Source: Achromobacter anxifer
GTDB taxonomy: Bacteria; Pseudomonadota; Gammaproteobacteria; Burkholderiales; Burkholderiaceae_B
Length of the DNA: 64,000 nt
Direction: 5' to 3'
NCBI RefSeq assembly: GCF_903652925.1
Contig: NZ_CAHLAR010000015.1
Location: 1-64,000, forward strand
Under the pieces are notes generated by a model that saw only the letters and a list, made by a program, of their open reading frames with translations, had not been told where the DNA came from and made no database searches. Within the stretch, counting starts at the first letter, position 1; each line of letters opens with the position of its first letter. Shown here in pieces: positions 8,656-17,179 of this stretch. The position numbers and the translations under genes are program-made.

Positions 8656-8976
8656 TCAGGCTTTGGGCGCGGTGGCGCCCAGCTGCGCCGCGGCCTCGTC
8701 CATGAACTGCGCCATGCGCACGTCCAGCTCGGTCACGCCGCCGGCGTCATGGGTGGTCAGCGTCACGTCCACGCGGTTGTAGACGTTGGTCCATTCGGGA
8801 TGATGGTTCAGCTTTTCCGCGAACATGGCCACGCGCGCCATGAAGCCGAACGCCGCATTGAAATTGGGAAAGCGGAAGCGCTTCTCGATGGCGTCGCGCA
8901 TCGCCACCGCCTGCCAGCCTGACAAGGCGGCCACGGCGGTATCGGTGCCGACGCGGGCGGGAGGAAACATGCTCAT
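8656..8976 (-). CDS. Pterin-4a-carbinolamine dehydratase
   Basis: A 106-aa PhhB/PCD-family protein that dehydrates 4a-hydroxytetrahydrobiopterin during recycling of the pterin cofactor of phenylalanine hydroxylase. The signature runs [47 protein letters not shown], with the active-site His pair in NHHPEW (about residues 59-64). The chosen start is the ATG at 8976, which has GGAG at the proper distance. No phenylalanine hydroxylase gene is next to it here, so the gene is a stand-alone member. It faces the MarR gene tail to tail. Confidence 0.9.
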   Translation of the reverse strand: MSMFPPARVGTDTAVAALSGWQAVAMRDAIEKRFRFPNFNAAFGFMARVAMFAEKLNHHPEWTNVYNRVDVTLTTHDAGGVTELDVRMAQFMDEAAAQLGATAPKA

Positions 8977-8986
8977 GACGGACTCC

Positions 8987-9024
8987 AAAAAAAAGAAGCG
9001 GCGGCGCGTCGCGCCAGCCGCTTC
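8987..9024 (-). terminator. Rho-independent terminator of the OmpA-family gene
   Basis: On the minus strand a GAAGCGGC / GCCGCTTC stem is followed by eight T (the A run at 8987-8994 of the plus strand). It lies 22 bases after the OmpA-family stop and just before the ribosome site of the dehydratase, separating the two. Confidence 0.85.
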
Positions 9025-9045
9025 GGATACTGGGCTGGCCCAGGC

Positions 9046-9696
9046 TTACTGCTGCTGCACCGCGTACAGGTAGATCTCCACCCGGCGGTTCAGCGCGCGG
9101 CCTTCGGGGGTCGCATTGTCGCCGATGGGATCGTTCGGCCCGCGGCCCTCGACCGTCAGCCGGTTGGCGGCGACGCCCTGCTTGCCGAGGTAGTCGGTCA
9201 CGCTCTTGGCCCGGTTGACCGATAGCGTCTGGTTGTGCGCCAGCGCGCCCGTGCTGTCCGTGTGGCCAACGACCTTGGCCCGCAGCTCGGGATGCTGGTT
9301 GAGCGAACGCGCCACGCTGTCCAACACCGGCAGCAAAGCGGGCTTGAGCTGCGTCTTGTCGGTGTCGAAGGAAACGCCGCTGGGAATGTTGACCTTCAGG
9401 CTGCCGTCCGGCATTTCGACCACGTCGATGCCGAGCGACGACGCGCCCGATTTCTGCACGTCTTCCTTGACGACCTTCCAGTTGTAGCCGACCAGGCCGC
9501 CCGCCACCGCGCCGATACCCGCGCCTATGGCGGCGCCCTTGCCGTTGCCGATCAAGGCGCCCAGGCCTGCGCCGATCGCGGCGCCGGCGCCCGTGCCCAC
9601 GGCGGTATTGGTCTGCTGCTGCGTGGCGCAACCCGCCAGCAAAGCTCCCGATGCCGCGACCACGGCGATCCGGTTGAGTATTGTTCTTGAGTTCAT
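9046..9696 (-). CDS. OmpA-family outer-membrane lipoprotein
   Basis: A 216-aa lipoprotein. A signal peptide ending in the lipobox LLAGC (Cys about residue 23) is followed by a glycine-zipper segment (GAGAAIGAGLGALIGNGKGAAIGAGIGAVAGGLVG, about 36-72), and then an OmpA C-terminal peptidoglycan-binding domain (GVSFDTDKTQLKPAL, VVGHTDSTGALAHNQTLSVNRAKSV, VEGRGPNDPIGDNATPEGRALNRRVEI). It resembles the YiaD/Pal group and probably links outer membrane and murein. The start at 9696 has GGAGG at the right spacing. Confidence 0.9.
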   Translation of the reverse strand: MNSRTILNRIAVVAASGALLAGCATQQQTNTAVGTGAGAAIGAGLGALIGNGKGAAIGAGIGAVAGGLVGYNWKVVKEDVQKSGASSLGIDVVEMPDGSLKVNIPSGVSFDTDKTQLKPALLPVLDSVARSLNQHPELRAKVVGHTDSTGALAHNQTLSVNRAKSVTDYLGKQGVAANRLTVEGRGPNDPIGDNATPEGRALNRRVEIYLYAVQQQ

Positions 9697-9870
9697 GGAA
9701 ACCTCCACTAATCCCGTCGGTGCGCCGGATGATTCCGGCCAAACCATGCTAGCAAGCGCGGGACGGGAGGCTGGCAACATTTTGTACTATCGGCAAAACC
9801 GCGGGGATAGCGCCATATTTGCGCCGGACCGGCAGTCCGGCCGCGGCGCAACAATGGGCAATATTCCAGC

Positions 9871-9897
9871 CGCCGGCCCCCGTCACGGAGGCCGGCG
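9871..9897. terminator. GC-rich hairpin after MHS transporter gene
   Basis: CGCCGGCC / GGCCGGCG stem with an 11-base loop, nine bases beyond the end of the minus-strand transporter gene. It has no T tract, so it is only a possible terminator. Confidence 0.4.
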
Positions 9898-9905
9898 CCC
9901 TGAGG

Positions 9906-11219
9906 CTAGCGCTGCTGGAACGTGCGCCGCGCGACGTTCAGCGACACCAGGGCCATGAGCGCGATGGCCAGCAGGTAGTAGCTGGGCGACAGCTTGGAAT
10001 CGGTGGTCGCGATCAGCCAGGTCAGGATGAACGGCGCGAAGCCGCCGAAGATCGTCACCGCGATGTTGTAGCCCAGTGACAGGCCGGTGGTGCGCACCTG
10101 CACCGGGAAGATGGCGGACATCAGCGCCGGCATGGGCGCGAAATAGGCGGTCGCCAACACGCCCAGGATGACCTGCACGATCATCAGGACGCCCACGCTC
10201 GGATACGACACCAGCAGGTAGAACAGCGGATAGCACAGCACCGCGGTCAACAGCGCCGCCGCCGTCATGATGCGTGCCGGACCGATGCGGTCCGCCAGCG
10301 AACCGATGAAGGGCGAGCCCACCGTCATGATGACGCCCGTGACCAGCGTCGCCAGAAAGCCGATGGTCGGCGGCAGGCCCAGCTGGCGGATCGAATACGT
10401 GGGCATGTACAGGGCCAGGTAGTTGCCCACCGAACCCAGCGCCACGAAGCCCACGGTCACCAGCAGGCGCAGCTTCTGGCCCGCGAACATGTCGCTCAGC
10501 GGCGAGGCCGACGCTTCCGCCGCGCTGAACTCGGGTGTTTCATCCATGTGATGGCGGATGTAGTAGCCCACCGGCGCGATCAGCAGGCCGAAGACGAAGG
10601 GAATGCGCCAGCCCCAGCTCTCCAGCTGCGCCTCGGTCAGCGAGGCATTGAGCACCGCACCGAACAGCGCCGCGAGCAGGATCGCCGCGCCCTGGCTGGC
10701 GACCTGCCAGCTCGCGTAATAGGCGCGGCGGTCCGGCGCATACTCGATCAGGAACGCCGTCGCGCTGCCGAACTCGCCGCCGGCCGAAAAGCCCTGGATC
10801 AGCCGCGCCAGCAGGATGATGACCGACGCCGCGACGCCGATCTGCGCGTGCGTGGGCACCAGCACGATGATCAGCGTGCCCAGCATCATCAGGAAGATGG
10901 ACACCGTCAACGCCGCCTTGCGTCCGGCGCGGTCGGCATAGCTGCCCAGCACGATCGCGCCCAGCGGCCGCATCAGGAAGGACACGCCGAACGTAGCCAG
11001 CGCCAGCAGCAGCGAGGAGCTCTCGCTGGCGGACGGAAAGTAGAGTTTGGCGATGATCAGCGCGAACGTGCCGTACGCGATCATGTCGAACCATTCAAGC
11101 GCATTGCCAATGGAAGCCGCGATCACCGCGCGCCGCGCCTGGGCGCGCCGGTCGCCGGCTGGCGACGCCTTGTTGCGGGCGGCGGCCGCCCCATTCCATG
11201 TCTTCTCCGAATAAGCCAT
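9906..11219 (-). CDS. MFS transporter, metabolite:H+ symporter (MHS) family
   Basis: A 437-aa, 12-helix permease of the ShiA/ProP/KgtP type. Diagnostic segments are the N-terminal ASIGNALEWFDMIAYGTFA, the first-loop MFS motif GSYADRAGRKAAL, and the amphipathic RLIQGFSAGGEFGSATAFLIEYAP stretch. It probably imports an organic or amino acid feeding the genes transcribed behind it on the same strand (ArgE-type, aminotransferase and aldolase upstream). The start at 11219 has GAGGG nine bases upstream. Substrate not predictable. A related transporter is at 62269-63615. Confidence 0.87.
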   Translation of the reverse strand: MAYSEKTWNGAAAARNKASPAGDRRAQARRAVIAASIGNALEWFDMIAYGTFALIIAKLYFPSASESSSLLLALATFGVSFLMRPLGAIVLGSYADRAGRKAALTVSIFLMMLGTLIIVLVPTHAQIGVAASVIILLARLIQGFSAGGEFGSATAFLIEYAPDRRAYYASWQVASQGAAILLAALFGAVLNASLTEAQLESWGWRIPFVFGLLIAPVGYYIRHHMDETPEFSAAEASASPLSDMFAGQKLRLLVTVGFVALGSVGNYLALYMPTYSIRQLGLPPTIGFLATLVTGVIMTVGSPFIGSLADRIGPARIMTAAALLTAVLCYPLFYLLVSYPSVGVLMIVQVILGVLATAYFAPMPALMSAIFPVQVRTTGLSLGYNIAVTIFGGFAPFILTWLIATTDSKLSPSYYLLAIALMALVSLNVARRTFQQR

Positions 11220-11268
11220 TTTTCCCTCTGTTTTTTTAAAAATTAACTATCGATCAACGCATCGTCAG

Positions 11269-12447
11269 TCAGGCCATCGCAAGATGGCCCGACAGCTTTT
11301 CCATGAACTGTTCGCACAGGCTGATCTGCGACAGCGCGACGTACTCGTCCGGCCGGTGCGCCTGCTGCAGGTTGCCCGGGCCGCAGATGACGGCGGTCAT
11401 GCCGGCGCGCTGGAACAGGCCAGCCTCGGTGCAGTAGGCCACCTTCTCGGTGCCGCGCGCGCCGGTCAGCGCCTGCGCCAGCCGCGCGATCTCGGCGGTC
11501 GCCGCGGTATCGAAACCCGGCACCTCGGCCAGCGCTTCTAGTTCGATATCGGCTTGTGGATTCTCTGCCTTGATGCGGTCGCGCAGTTCGCCGGTGATGT
11601 AGCGGCGCAGGCCGCCGATCACGTCTGGCGCCAGCACGCCCGGGATGGTGCGGAATTCGAACTCGAACTGGCAGCGGTCCGGAATCGTGTTGACGGACAG
11701 GCCGCCCGAGATCGTGCCGGTGTTCGCGGTGGTGTACGGCACCTCGAAATCGTGATCGAAGGGCCCGTCCTGGCGATGGCCGTCCGCCATGTCGCGGATA
11801 TGGCAGATCGCCCGCGCCGCATACTCGATCGCGTTGACGCCGCGCGGCGTCAACGATGAATGCGCGGCATGGCCGTGCACGGTGCAACGGTACAGATTGC
11901 TGCTCTTGTGCGCGGAGATGACGCGCATCTCGGTGGGTTCGCCCACGATGCAGCTGTCGGGCCGGATGTCCAGCTTCGCCAGCTCGCGCAGCATGGCATC
12001 CGCGCCCAGGCAGCCGACCTCCTCGTCATAGCTCAGCGCCAGATGCAGCGGCACGCGCAGCCGCCGCGACGTGAACGACGGCAGCATCGCCAGCGCCACG
12101 CCGATGAAGCCCTTCATGTCACAGGTGCCGCGGCCGTACAGGCGGCCGTCGCGCACTTCGGGCGCGAACGGATCGCTGCTCCAGGCCTGGCCATCCACCG
12201 GCACGACGTCGGTATGGCCGGACAGCACCACCCCGCCCTGCGTGCCGCCGTCATAGGCAGGCACGGTCACGAAGAGATTGGCCTTCTTGCCGTCGGCGTT
12301 GTAGATGAGCCTGGGCGCCAGCCCGGCCGCGGCCAGGTGGTCGCGCACCGTTTCGATCAGGCCCAGGTTGGACAGGCGGCTGGTGGTGTCAAAGCGCACC
12401 AGCCGTTCTATCCATTCCAGGGAGCGGGGAAGCTCGGATGTGTTCAT
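11269..12447 (-). CDS. ArgE/DapE-type deacylase (acetylornithine deacetylase-like)
   Basis: A 392-aa M20-family metallohydrolase. Zinc-ligand motifs are visible in order: LSGHTDVVPVDGQ (His), YGRGTCDMKGFIGV (bridging Asp), DEEVGCLGA (catalytic Glu plus ligand Glu), IVGEPTEMRVI, and AGLFQRAG/CGPGNLQQAHRPDEYV (C-terminal His). The match is closest to acetylornithine deacetylase ArgE. Here, however, it sits between a transporter and an aminotransferase in what looks like a catabolic cluster, so it may deacylate a different N-acyl amino acid rather than serve arginine synthesis, which in many betaproteobacteria uses ArgJ. Confidence 0.82.
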   Translation of the reverse strand: MNTSELPRSLEWIERLVRFDTTSRLSNLGLIETVRDHLAAAGLAPRLIYNADGKKANLFVTVPAYDGGTQGGVVLSGHTDVVPVDGQAWSSDPFAPEVRDGRLYGRGTCDMKGFIGVALAMLPSFTSRRLRVPLHLALSYDEEVGCLGADAMLRELAKLDIRPDSCIVGEPTEMRVISAHKSSNLYRCTVHGHAAHSSLTPRGVNAIEYAARAICHIRDMADGHRQDGPFDHDFEVPYTTANTGTISGGLSVNTIPDRCQFEFEFRTIPGVLAPDVIGGLRRYITGELRDRIKAENPQADIELEALAEVPGFDTAATAEIARLAQALTGARGTEKVAYCTEAGLFQRAGMTAVICGPGNLQQAHRPDEYVALSQISLCEQFMEKLSGHLAMA

Positions 12448-12483
12448 GGGTCGTACCCCAGTGGTCAGGTTTGGCGCGGCCGT

Positions 12484-13686
12484 TCAGGCGGTCTTGCCCC
12501 GGCTCGCCGCCAGAAAACGCGCCAGTCTATCCACTCCCTCATCCAGACGGTCGTGCGCGCTGGCGTAGCACCAGCGCAGATAGCCCTCGCCCTCGGGCCC
12601 GAAAGCCGTTCCCGGCGCCAGGCCCAGCCCGCCGCGCACGACCAGGTCCTTGCAGAAGGCCAGGCTGTCGGACACGCCGTCGATGCGGAAAAAGGTGTAC
12701 ATCGCCCCCGGCGCCGCGCCGGCCAGTTCGACGCCCGGCACCTGCTCCAGCCGCGACGCCAGGTGGTCTCGCGCCAGCCGCAGCCGCGCCACGGTGCGCG
12801 CGATGACCGGCTCGCCCTGCTCCAGCGCGCACAGCGCGGCGGATTGCACGAAGCCTGGCGTGCAGGTGTTGCTGTACTCGATCAGCTTGCCGATTTCCGG
12901 CAGCAGGCCGCGCGGCACCACCACCCAGCCGACGCGCCAGCCCGTCATCAGCCAGGCCTTGGAAAACGAATTGCAGCTGACCACGCGGTCGTCCGGAGCG
13001 GCGATGTCCAGGAAGGTGGGGGCCACGGCGCCTTCGTAGTAATAGCGTTCGTAGACATCGTCGGCGATGATCCAGATGCCGTGCTTGCGGCAGTGCTCCA
13101 GCACGATGCGCTGCTGTTCCGCGCTCATCACCCAGCCCGTCGGATTGTTCGGCGAGTTCACCAGCAGCGCCCGCACGTCCGGCGTCAGCGCCGCCAGCAA
13201 GGCATCCAGGTCCAGGCGCCAGCCGCTCTCCGAGAACGACAGCGGCACGGTCGTCACGCTCGCCCCCAGCACCTTGGGCATTTCCACCAGGTTGGGCCAC
13301 AGGGGTGTCACAGCCACCACGTGATCGCCCGCGCCCACGATGGCCTGCACCGCGGTCATCAGCGCCGACGTGCCCGAACTGGTCACCGCGATGTTGTCCA
13401 CCTCGCGCCGGTCATGCAGGCCGCTGACGTAGGCCGCCAGGCGCTCGCGCAGCGCGGGCACGCCCAGGGTCTGCACATAGAACGTCTGCCCCGAGGCGAT
13501 GTGGGCGATGGCCGCGTCGCGGAACGCGGGCGGGGTCTGCTCGTCGGGCTCGCCGAACCAGAACGGCAGCACATCGGCGCGGCCCATGCCTGCATTGGCG
13601 ACCTCGCGGATCTGCGACGAACGCAAAGTCTGCACGCTGGCGCGCGCCGTCGAGCTGAAGCCGCCGGAAGATACTGCTGTATTCAT
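12484..13686 (-). CDS. Aminotransferase class I/II, PLP-dependent
   Basis: A 400-aa fold-type I aminotransferase of the AspC-like group. Landmarks: the substrate loop PFWFGEPDEQTPPAFRDAA, the PLP contacts SSGTSALMTAV, NSPNNPTGW (Asn), ADDVYERYYY (Asp/Tyr), the Schiff-base lysine in NSFSKAWLMTGWRVGW (about residue 236), and a C-terminal Arg region. The start is the ATG at 13686 after AGGAACAGG; an earlier frame extension overlaps the next gene and is not needed. It presumably transaminates the amino acid handled by this cluster. The exact substrate is unknown. Confidence 0.85.
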   Translation of the reverse strand: MNTAVSSGGFSSTARASVQTLRSSQIREVANAGMGRADVLPFWFGEPDEQTPPAFRDAAIAHIASGQTFYVQTLGVPALRERLAAYVSGLHDRREVDNIAVTSSGTSALMTAVQAIVGAGDHVVAVTPLWPNLVEMPKVLGASVTTVPLSFSESGWRLDLDALLAALTPDVRALLVNSPNNPTGWVMSAEQQRIVLEHCRKHGIWIIADDVYERYYYEGAVAPTFLDIAAPDDRVVSCNSFSKAWLMTGWRVGWVVVPRGLLPEIGKLIEYSNTCTPGFVQSAALCALEQGEPVIARTVARLRLARDHLASRLEQVPGVELAGAAPGAMYTFFRIDGVSDSLAFCKDLVVRGGLGLAPGTAFGPEGEGYLRWCYASAHDRLDEGVDRLARFLAASRGKTA

Positions 13687-13729
13687 GCCTGTTCCTGTCG
13701 TACCAGATGAAAGTGATCGCGCCGCCGGC

Positions 13730-14524
13730 TCAGCGGCATGCCGCGTCGAACTGCGCGCGCGCCTGGCGCGCGCCCCGGGCCAGCCAGGCCACATCGGAAT
13801 GCAGGGCAATGAATTGCACGCCCAGCTTGCGGTAGCGCGCCGCTTCCTCGGGATCGTTGGCGAAGATGCCGACCGCCTTGCCCGCCGCCTTGCCGGCCGC
13901 GATCACGCGGTCGACGGCCTCGCGGACTTCGACGTGAGTCATGTCGCCCAAACGGCCGAGACTGGCCGCCAAGTCGGCCGTGCCCACGAACAGGCAGTCC
14001 GCTCCCGGCAGCGCGGCGATGGCTTCGACGTTGCGCACCGCCTGCGCCGACTCGATCTGCAGGATCGCGCAGGCCTGTTCATTGGCCAGCTTGACGTAGG
14101 TGGGGTCCTGTCCGTACATGCCCGCCCGCACCAGGCCGGCCACGCCGCGCACGCCGCCGTTACCTTCCGACGGGAAACGCATCGAGGCGATGGCGCGGCG
14201 AGCGTCCTCGGCCGTGTCGATGTTCGGGAAGATGACCGTCCGGGCGCCGCAATCCATGGCGCGCTTGACCAGCGCCGCATCGTTCACCGTCACCCGCACG
14301 ACCGGATACGCGGTGGCGCCATGCGCGCGCGCCGAGTCGATCGCTTGCAGTTGCGCCGTCAGGCTCGCCACATCATTGGGCGCATGCTCCATGTCCACGA
14401 CCAGCCAGTCGAAGCCGCAATGCGCAATCGCCTCGGCCACTGCCGGGCTCGCCAGGGTCAGCCAGCACCCCTCGGTAGGCTCCAGGGCCAGCAGCGCCTT
14501 GCGTACCGGATTCGAATCTCTCAT
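13730..14524 (-). CDS. HpcH/HpaI-family class II aldolase
   Basis: A 264-aa divalent-metal pyruvate aldolase of the 2-keto-3-deoxy-sugar-acid / 4-hydroxy-2-oxo-acid group. Motifs: WLVVDMEHAPND (catalytic His after the MEH), GARTVIFPNIDTAEDARRAIASMRFP, ILQIESAQAVRNVE (metal Glu) and GADCLFVGTADLAASLG (metal Asp). It would split a hydroxy-2-oxo acid, such as could arise from the transaminase product, into pyruvate and an aldehyde. It is the first gene of the minus-strand cluster and diverges from the Lrp-type regulator. The start ATG 14524 has GGAG upstream. Confidence 0.85.
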   Translation of the reverse strand: MRDSNPVRKALLALEPTEGCWLTLASPAVAEAIAHCGFDWLVVDMEHAPNDVASLTAQLQAIDSARAHGATAYPVVRVTVNDAALVKRAMDCGARTVIFPNIDTAEDARRAIASMRFPSEGNGGVRGVAGLVRAGMYGQDPTYVKLANEQACAILQIESAQAVRNVEAIAALPGADCLFVGTADLAASLGRLGDMTHVEVREAVDRVIAAGKAAGKAVGIFANDPEEAARYRKLGVQFIALHSDVAWLARGARQARAQFDAACR

Positions 14525-14690
14525 GTCTGCTCCATATGTGATCAAACGGGGAGCATTCCTGGTGCCGACGCCCCCTCTAACAGCCAAACAAAGATACCGG
14601 AGCGGATCGGCGAAGATTTCCGATTTTTCGACGCGAATGTGTAATATTTTGGATTGAAATTAGCGAAACTCTCTACTCATTGGAAGAATC

Positions 14691-15170
14691 GTGCAAAGCA
14701 AGAATTTCGACCCCACCGACCTGCAAATCCTGGCCGCCCTGCAGGCCGACGGACGCCTGTCCAGCGCCGACCTGGCCGAGCGCGTATCGCTCACGCCCTC
14801 CCCCTGCTGGCGGCGCGTCAAGCGCCTGGAAGACGAAGGCGTAATCCGGGGTTACCGGGCCGAGGTCGACGTCAAGAAGCTCGGCTTCGGCGTGACGGCG
14901 TTCGTCTGGATTTCCCTGGACATGAAGGGCGCTGAACACGTCAAGGCGTTCGAGGACGCCGTCAGGCAGGTACCGGAAGTGCTCTCCTGCCACTGCGTCT
15001 CGGGCCGCTACGACCACCAGTTGACGGTCATCGCCCGCGACCTCGACGCCTTCGGCGATCTGGCGCGCTACGTGCTGGGCGCGCTGCCGGGCGTGAAGGA
15101 GGTCTACACCTCGTTCGTGCTGAAGGAGGTCAAGGGGCTGGGGGATGCGATTTCCTTGCCAGCCGCTTGA
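14691..15170 (+). CDS. Lrp/AsnC-family regulator
   Basis: A 159-aa regulator. The N-terminal HTH is LQILAALQADGRLSSADLAERVSLTPSPCWRRVKRLEDEGVIRGY (residues about 12-56), and the RAM ligand-binding domain includes HCVSGRYDHQLTVIARDLDAF. The start is GTG at 14691, with GGAAGA upstream. It is transcribed away from the aldolase/aminotransferase/ArgE/transporter cluster. The 166-bp AT-rich gap between them (for example AATGTGTAATATTTTGG near 14636) is the expected place for its binding sites. An amino acid is the likely effector. Confidence 0.9.
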   Translation: MQSKNFDPTDLQILAALQADGRLSSADLAERVSLTPSPCWRRVKRLEDEGVIRGYRAEVDVKKLGFGVTAFVWISLDMKGAEHVKAFEDAVRQVPEVLSCHCVSGRYDHQLTVIARDLDAFGDLARYVLGALPGVKEVYTSFVLKEVKGLGDAISLPAA

Positions 15171-15206
15171 GGCGGGGACTGGCGGGTTGCGCGGCGGGGC
15201 TTGCCG

Positions 15207-15863
15207 TCAGGCGGCGTTGAATCGCTCCAGCCACGGCAACGCCGCTTCCAGCCGCGGGGACTCCAGCTCCGGCCGCGCCGCGCCTTCCGGCAGAACCAGT
15301 CCCACCCGGTTGTGCCAATACGTGCGCAGGCCCACCTTGCTGGTGCCGAACATGTCGTAGCCCGAGCCTGCGATGAACGCGGCCTGCGAAGGCAGCACCT
15401 GCAACTGCGCCAATGCCAGCTCATAGGGCCGCGGGTCGGGTTTGTAGAAACCCGCCTCCTCCGACGTCACCACCACATCCCAATCCACGCCCAGCAGATT
15501 GGCGGCACGCCGCCCCAGGCGGGCAGAACAGTTGGTGACCACGGCCAGACGGCAATGCGGCCGCAGGGCCTGCAGCAATTCGCGAGCGCCATCCCACGCG
15601 GGCAGCTCGTCCCAGCCCGCCTCCAGCGCGTCCGGCGCCGACGCGGGCAAACCGACCGCGGACGCGGCCTCCTGCACCAGGCGCTCATACGGTTGATAGG
15701 CGCCGCAACCATAGGTGCGCCGCAAGTATTCCGCGCGCCACGCCCGCCCGGCGGCCTCGGAACCGGCGGCGCGATTCCATACCGTCCAGGAATCGAGCAA
15801 GGCGGTAAGCAGGTCGAACAGCACGGCCTGGGGATAGGCGGGTATGGCAGCGGGACTGGACAT
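15207..15863 (-). CDS. HAD-superfamily hydrolase (haloacid dehalogenase-like)
   Basis: A 218-aa HAD protein with motif I AVLFDLLTALLDS (Asp nucleophile at about residue 17; the usual second Asp is replaced by Leu-Thr), motif II VVTNCS, motif III Lys in GFYKPDPRPYELA, and motif IV AFIAGSGYDMFG. The DLLTALLD variation, with a cap between, is closer to the dehalogenase branch than to phosphatases such as phosphoglycolate phosphatase. The substrate is unknown. It is the last backbone gene before the genomic island. Confidence 0.78.
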   Translation of the reverse strand: MSSPAAIPAYPQAVLFDLLTALLDSWTVWNRAAGSEAAGRAWRAEYLRRTYGCGAYQPYERLVQEAASAVGLPASAPDALEAGWDELPAWDGARELLQALRPHCRLAVVTNCSARLGRRAANLLGVDWDVVVTSEEAGFYKPDPRPYELALAQLQVLPSQAAFIAGSGYDMFGTSKVGLRTYWHNRVGLVLPEGAARPELESPRLEAALPWLERFNAA

Positions 15864-16048
15864 GCGTGGCTCTCTCGGTTGGAAACGAGTCCACTATAGA
15901 GACCATCGAGGCCGCTGTGATTCAGCGGACGTTTACCCAGTGTTAAGGCGCGGCTTAAGCAAACTGGCGAGGTTGTCGGCGTTACGGGTTCATGTCCCGG
16001 ACGGGTCCATGTTTTCTGCGAAATGTGTTCCCGCCGACCGGAAAAACA

Positions 16049-16081
16049 AAAGGCCGTTGACGATCATCGTCAACGGCCTTT
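16049..16081 (-). terminator. Original tRNA-Lys terminator, now cut off from the tRNA
   Basis: A perfect 16-bp stem with a one-base loop followed on the minus strand by TTTTGTTTTT. It starts three bases outside the left att repeat. Before the island inserted, it would have stood directly downstream of the minus-strand tRNA-Lys gene that now lies at 43474-43549. Confidence 0.85.
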
Positions 16082-16083
16082 GA

Positions 16084-16137
16084 AATTCTGGTGGGCTGTG
16101 AGTGGCTCGAACACTCGACCTACGGATTAAGAGTCCG
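16084..16137. repeat. attL: 54-bp direct repeat of the tRNA-Lys 3' part
   Basis: Identical over 54 bases to 43469-43522. It carries the 3' 49 bases of the tRNA gene (anticodon arm remainder, variable loop, T arm, CCA) plus five bases beyond. After 16137 the sequences diverge (GTTTTAAGG here, CTGCTCTAC in the intact gene), so this copy is not a functional tRNA. Confidence 0.95.
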
Positions 16138-16240
16138 TTTTAAGGGTGTTTTGCCAGGGGCAGACCAACATGAATATCTAGAAAAATCATGAGCTTAGCT
16201 TACCAGAGCTTACCGCGACCTAACGCACTTTACTGCGGTC

Positions 16241-16262
16241 AGTGCGTTAAAAGTGCGGTCAA
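16241..16262. repeat. Left terminal repeat, candidate integrase arm site
   Basis: A 22-bp sequence (AGTGCGTTAAAAGTGCGGTC plus AA) that recurs with one mismatch in the same orientation at 43386-43407. An inverted partial copy (TAACGCACTTTA) lies just to its left at about 16221. Repeats near both ends but outside the att core are typical of arm-type integrase or excisionase sites. Confidence 0.6.
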
Positions 16263-16381
16263 CCTCGATGGCGCCGACGCGGATTGTACGACTTAGCGGA
16301 GGGTACTGATAGGCGGCCATGACTACCCTTCCCTGTCTATACTTTTTGCTGGCATGTGCCAGTGCCTTCGCGAAAGTAAAG

Positions 16382-16672
16382 ATGGAAAAGCTTTTAACCT
16401 CCGATCAGCTGGCCGCCGTCCTGGGCTTGTCTGTGCAGACCTTGTACAACCGGCGTACTCGCGGAGAACCGCTACCGCCCTGCGTTAAAGTGGGCAGACT
16501 TCTGCGCTATGAACAAGCGGAGGTGCATGCTTGGCTGGCATCTCAGCGCGAAGCGCAGCATGTCCGAAAAGTGGTACTCGCCACACCTGAGCAAACAGCC
16601 CCGCCACAGGTTGCACGCCGACGTGGACGGCCGACCAAGGCTGAACAAATTCGACGACGGCAGCTGGCATAG
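16382..16672 (+). CDS. AlpA-like DNA-binding protein / excisionase candidate
   Basis: A 96-aa protein with a MerR/AlpA-type helix-turn-helix (LTSDQLAAVLGLSVQTLYNRRTRGEPLPPCVKVGRLLRYEQAEVHAWL, residues about 5-52) and a very basic tail with an AT-hook-like RRRGRPTKAEQIRRR. Proteins like this sit at the ends of integrative elements and act as excision factors or regulators of the integrase. The ATG at 16382 gives the normal family start; an upstream in-frame ATG at 16319 would add 21 hydrophobic residues with no counterpart in the family. It is the first gene inside attL, far from its integrase, which is at the other end. Confidence 0.75.
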   Translation: MEKLLTSDQLAAVLGLSVQTLYNRRTRGEPLPPCVKVGRLLRYEQAEVHAWLASQREAQHVRKVVLATPEQTAPPQVARRRGRPTKAEQIRRRQLA

Positions 16673-17130
16673 CACGACTAGACGTCTCGCTGCCAAGTAG
16701 TTACAGCTCTGTCCTCGTTCTCCGAACTAGTCAGTCATTGGGCTACGCGTGTTTACCCATTGAAAGGCCCCCTCTCCCTGCGGCCGACCGAGTTGGGGAC
16801 GCCGCCTTACTAGTTTTGATCTGGGGCCGTCCGCACCTGATCGAGGGGTGTCCCGGCTATGCGACGCCGCCAATCTGCCCCTTTTTACCAGCCGCAACCA
16901 AGCTGGCTTCGCGAAAAGATCGCTAATAGTTCTTCCACCCGCCAATTTGCACCTCGTAATGTCGATGCCGCTCCTAATCTCGCCGTGGCGACCAACGACA
17001 ACTCCATCCCTGACGAGTTCGGCTCCCCTGCCTGCTAAATATCTGCGCTCTTTTGGTGGGTTACCGGCAGCAGGGCAGCACTCAGTGGCTTGCCAGGAAT
17101 CCCCACTCAGGCAGTGCACAAGGTCGAAGA
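16673..17130. other. Gene-poor stretch between alpA-like and sspB-like genes
   Basis: About 460 bases without a convincing gene. An open frame on the minus strand (16727-17143) has no recognisable domain, an unusual composition and no ribosome site, so it is not called. Confidence 0.5.
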
Positions 17131-17160
17131 TTGCCACCGACAACCTACTGTGGTTATATA
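17131..17160 (+). promoter_or_regulatory. Predicted sigma-70 promoter of the ssp modification operon
   Basis: TTGCCA (17131-17136) and TATATA (17155-17160) are separated by 18 bases and placed about 65 bases before the sspB start. It is the best -35/-10 pair in this gap; prediction by eye. Confidence 0.5.
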
Positions 17161-17179
17161 CAGTCTAGCTATCATGGAC

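Noticed and set aside
11860-13710. A 616-codon plus-strand frame opposite the argE-like and aminotransferase genes
   Set aside because: Shadow of two well-supported enzymes; His/Gln/Arg-rich composition.
16084-16137. Second tRNA-Lys gene at the left boundary
   Set aside because: Only the 3' 49 bases are present; the acceptor 5' strand and D arm are missing.
16727-17143. Minus-strand open frame of 138 codons between alpA-like and sspB genes
   Set aside because: No recognisable domain, no ribosome site, composition of a chance frame, and it overlaps the sspB promoter.
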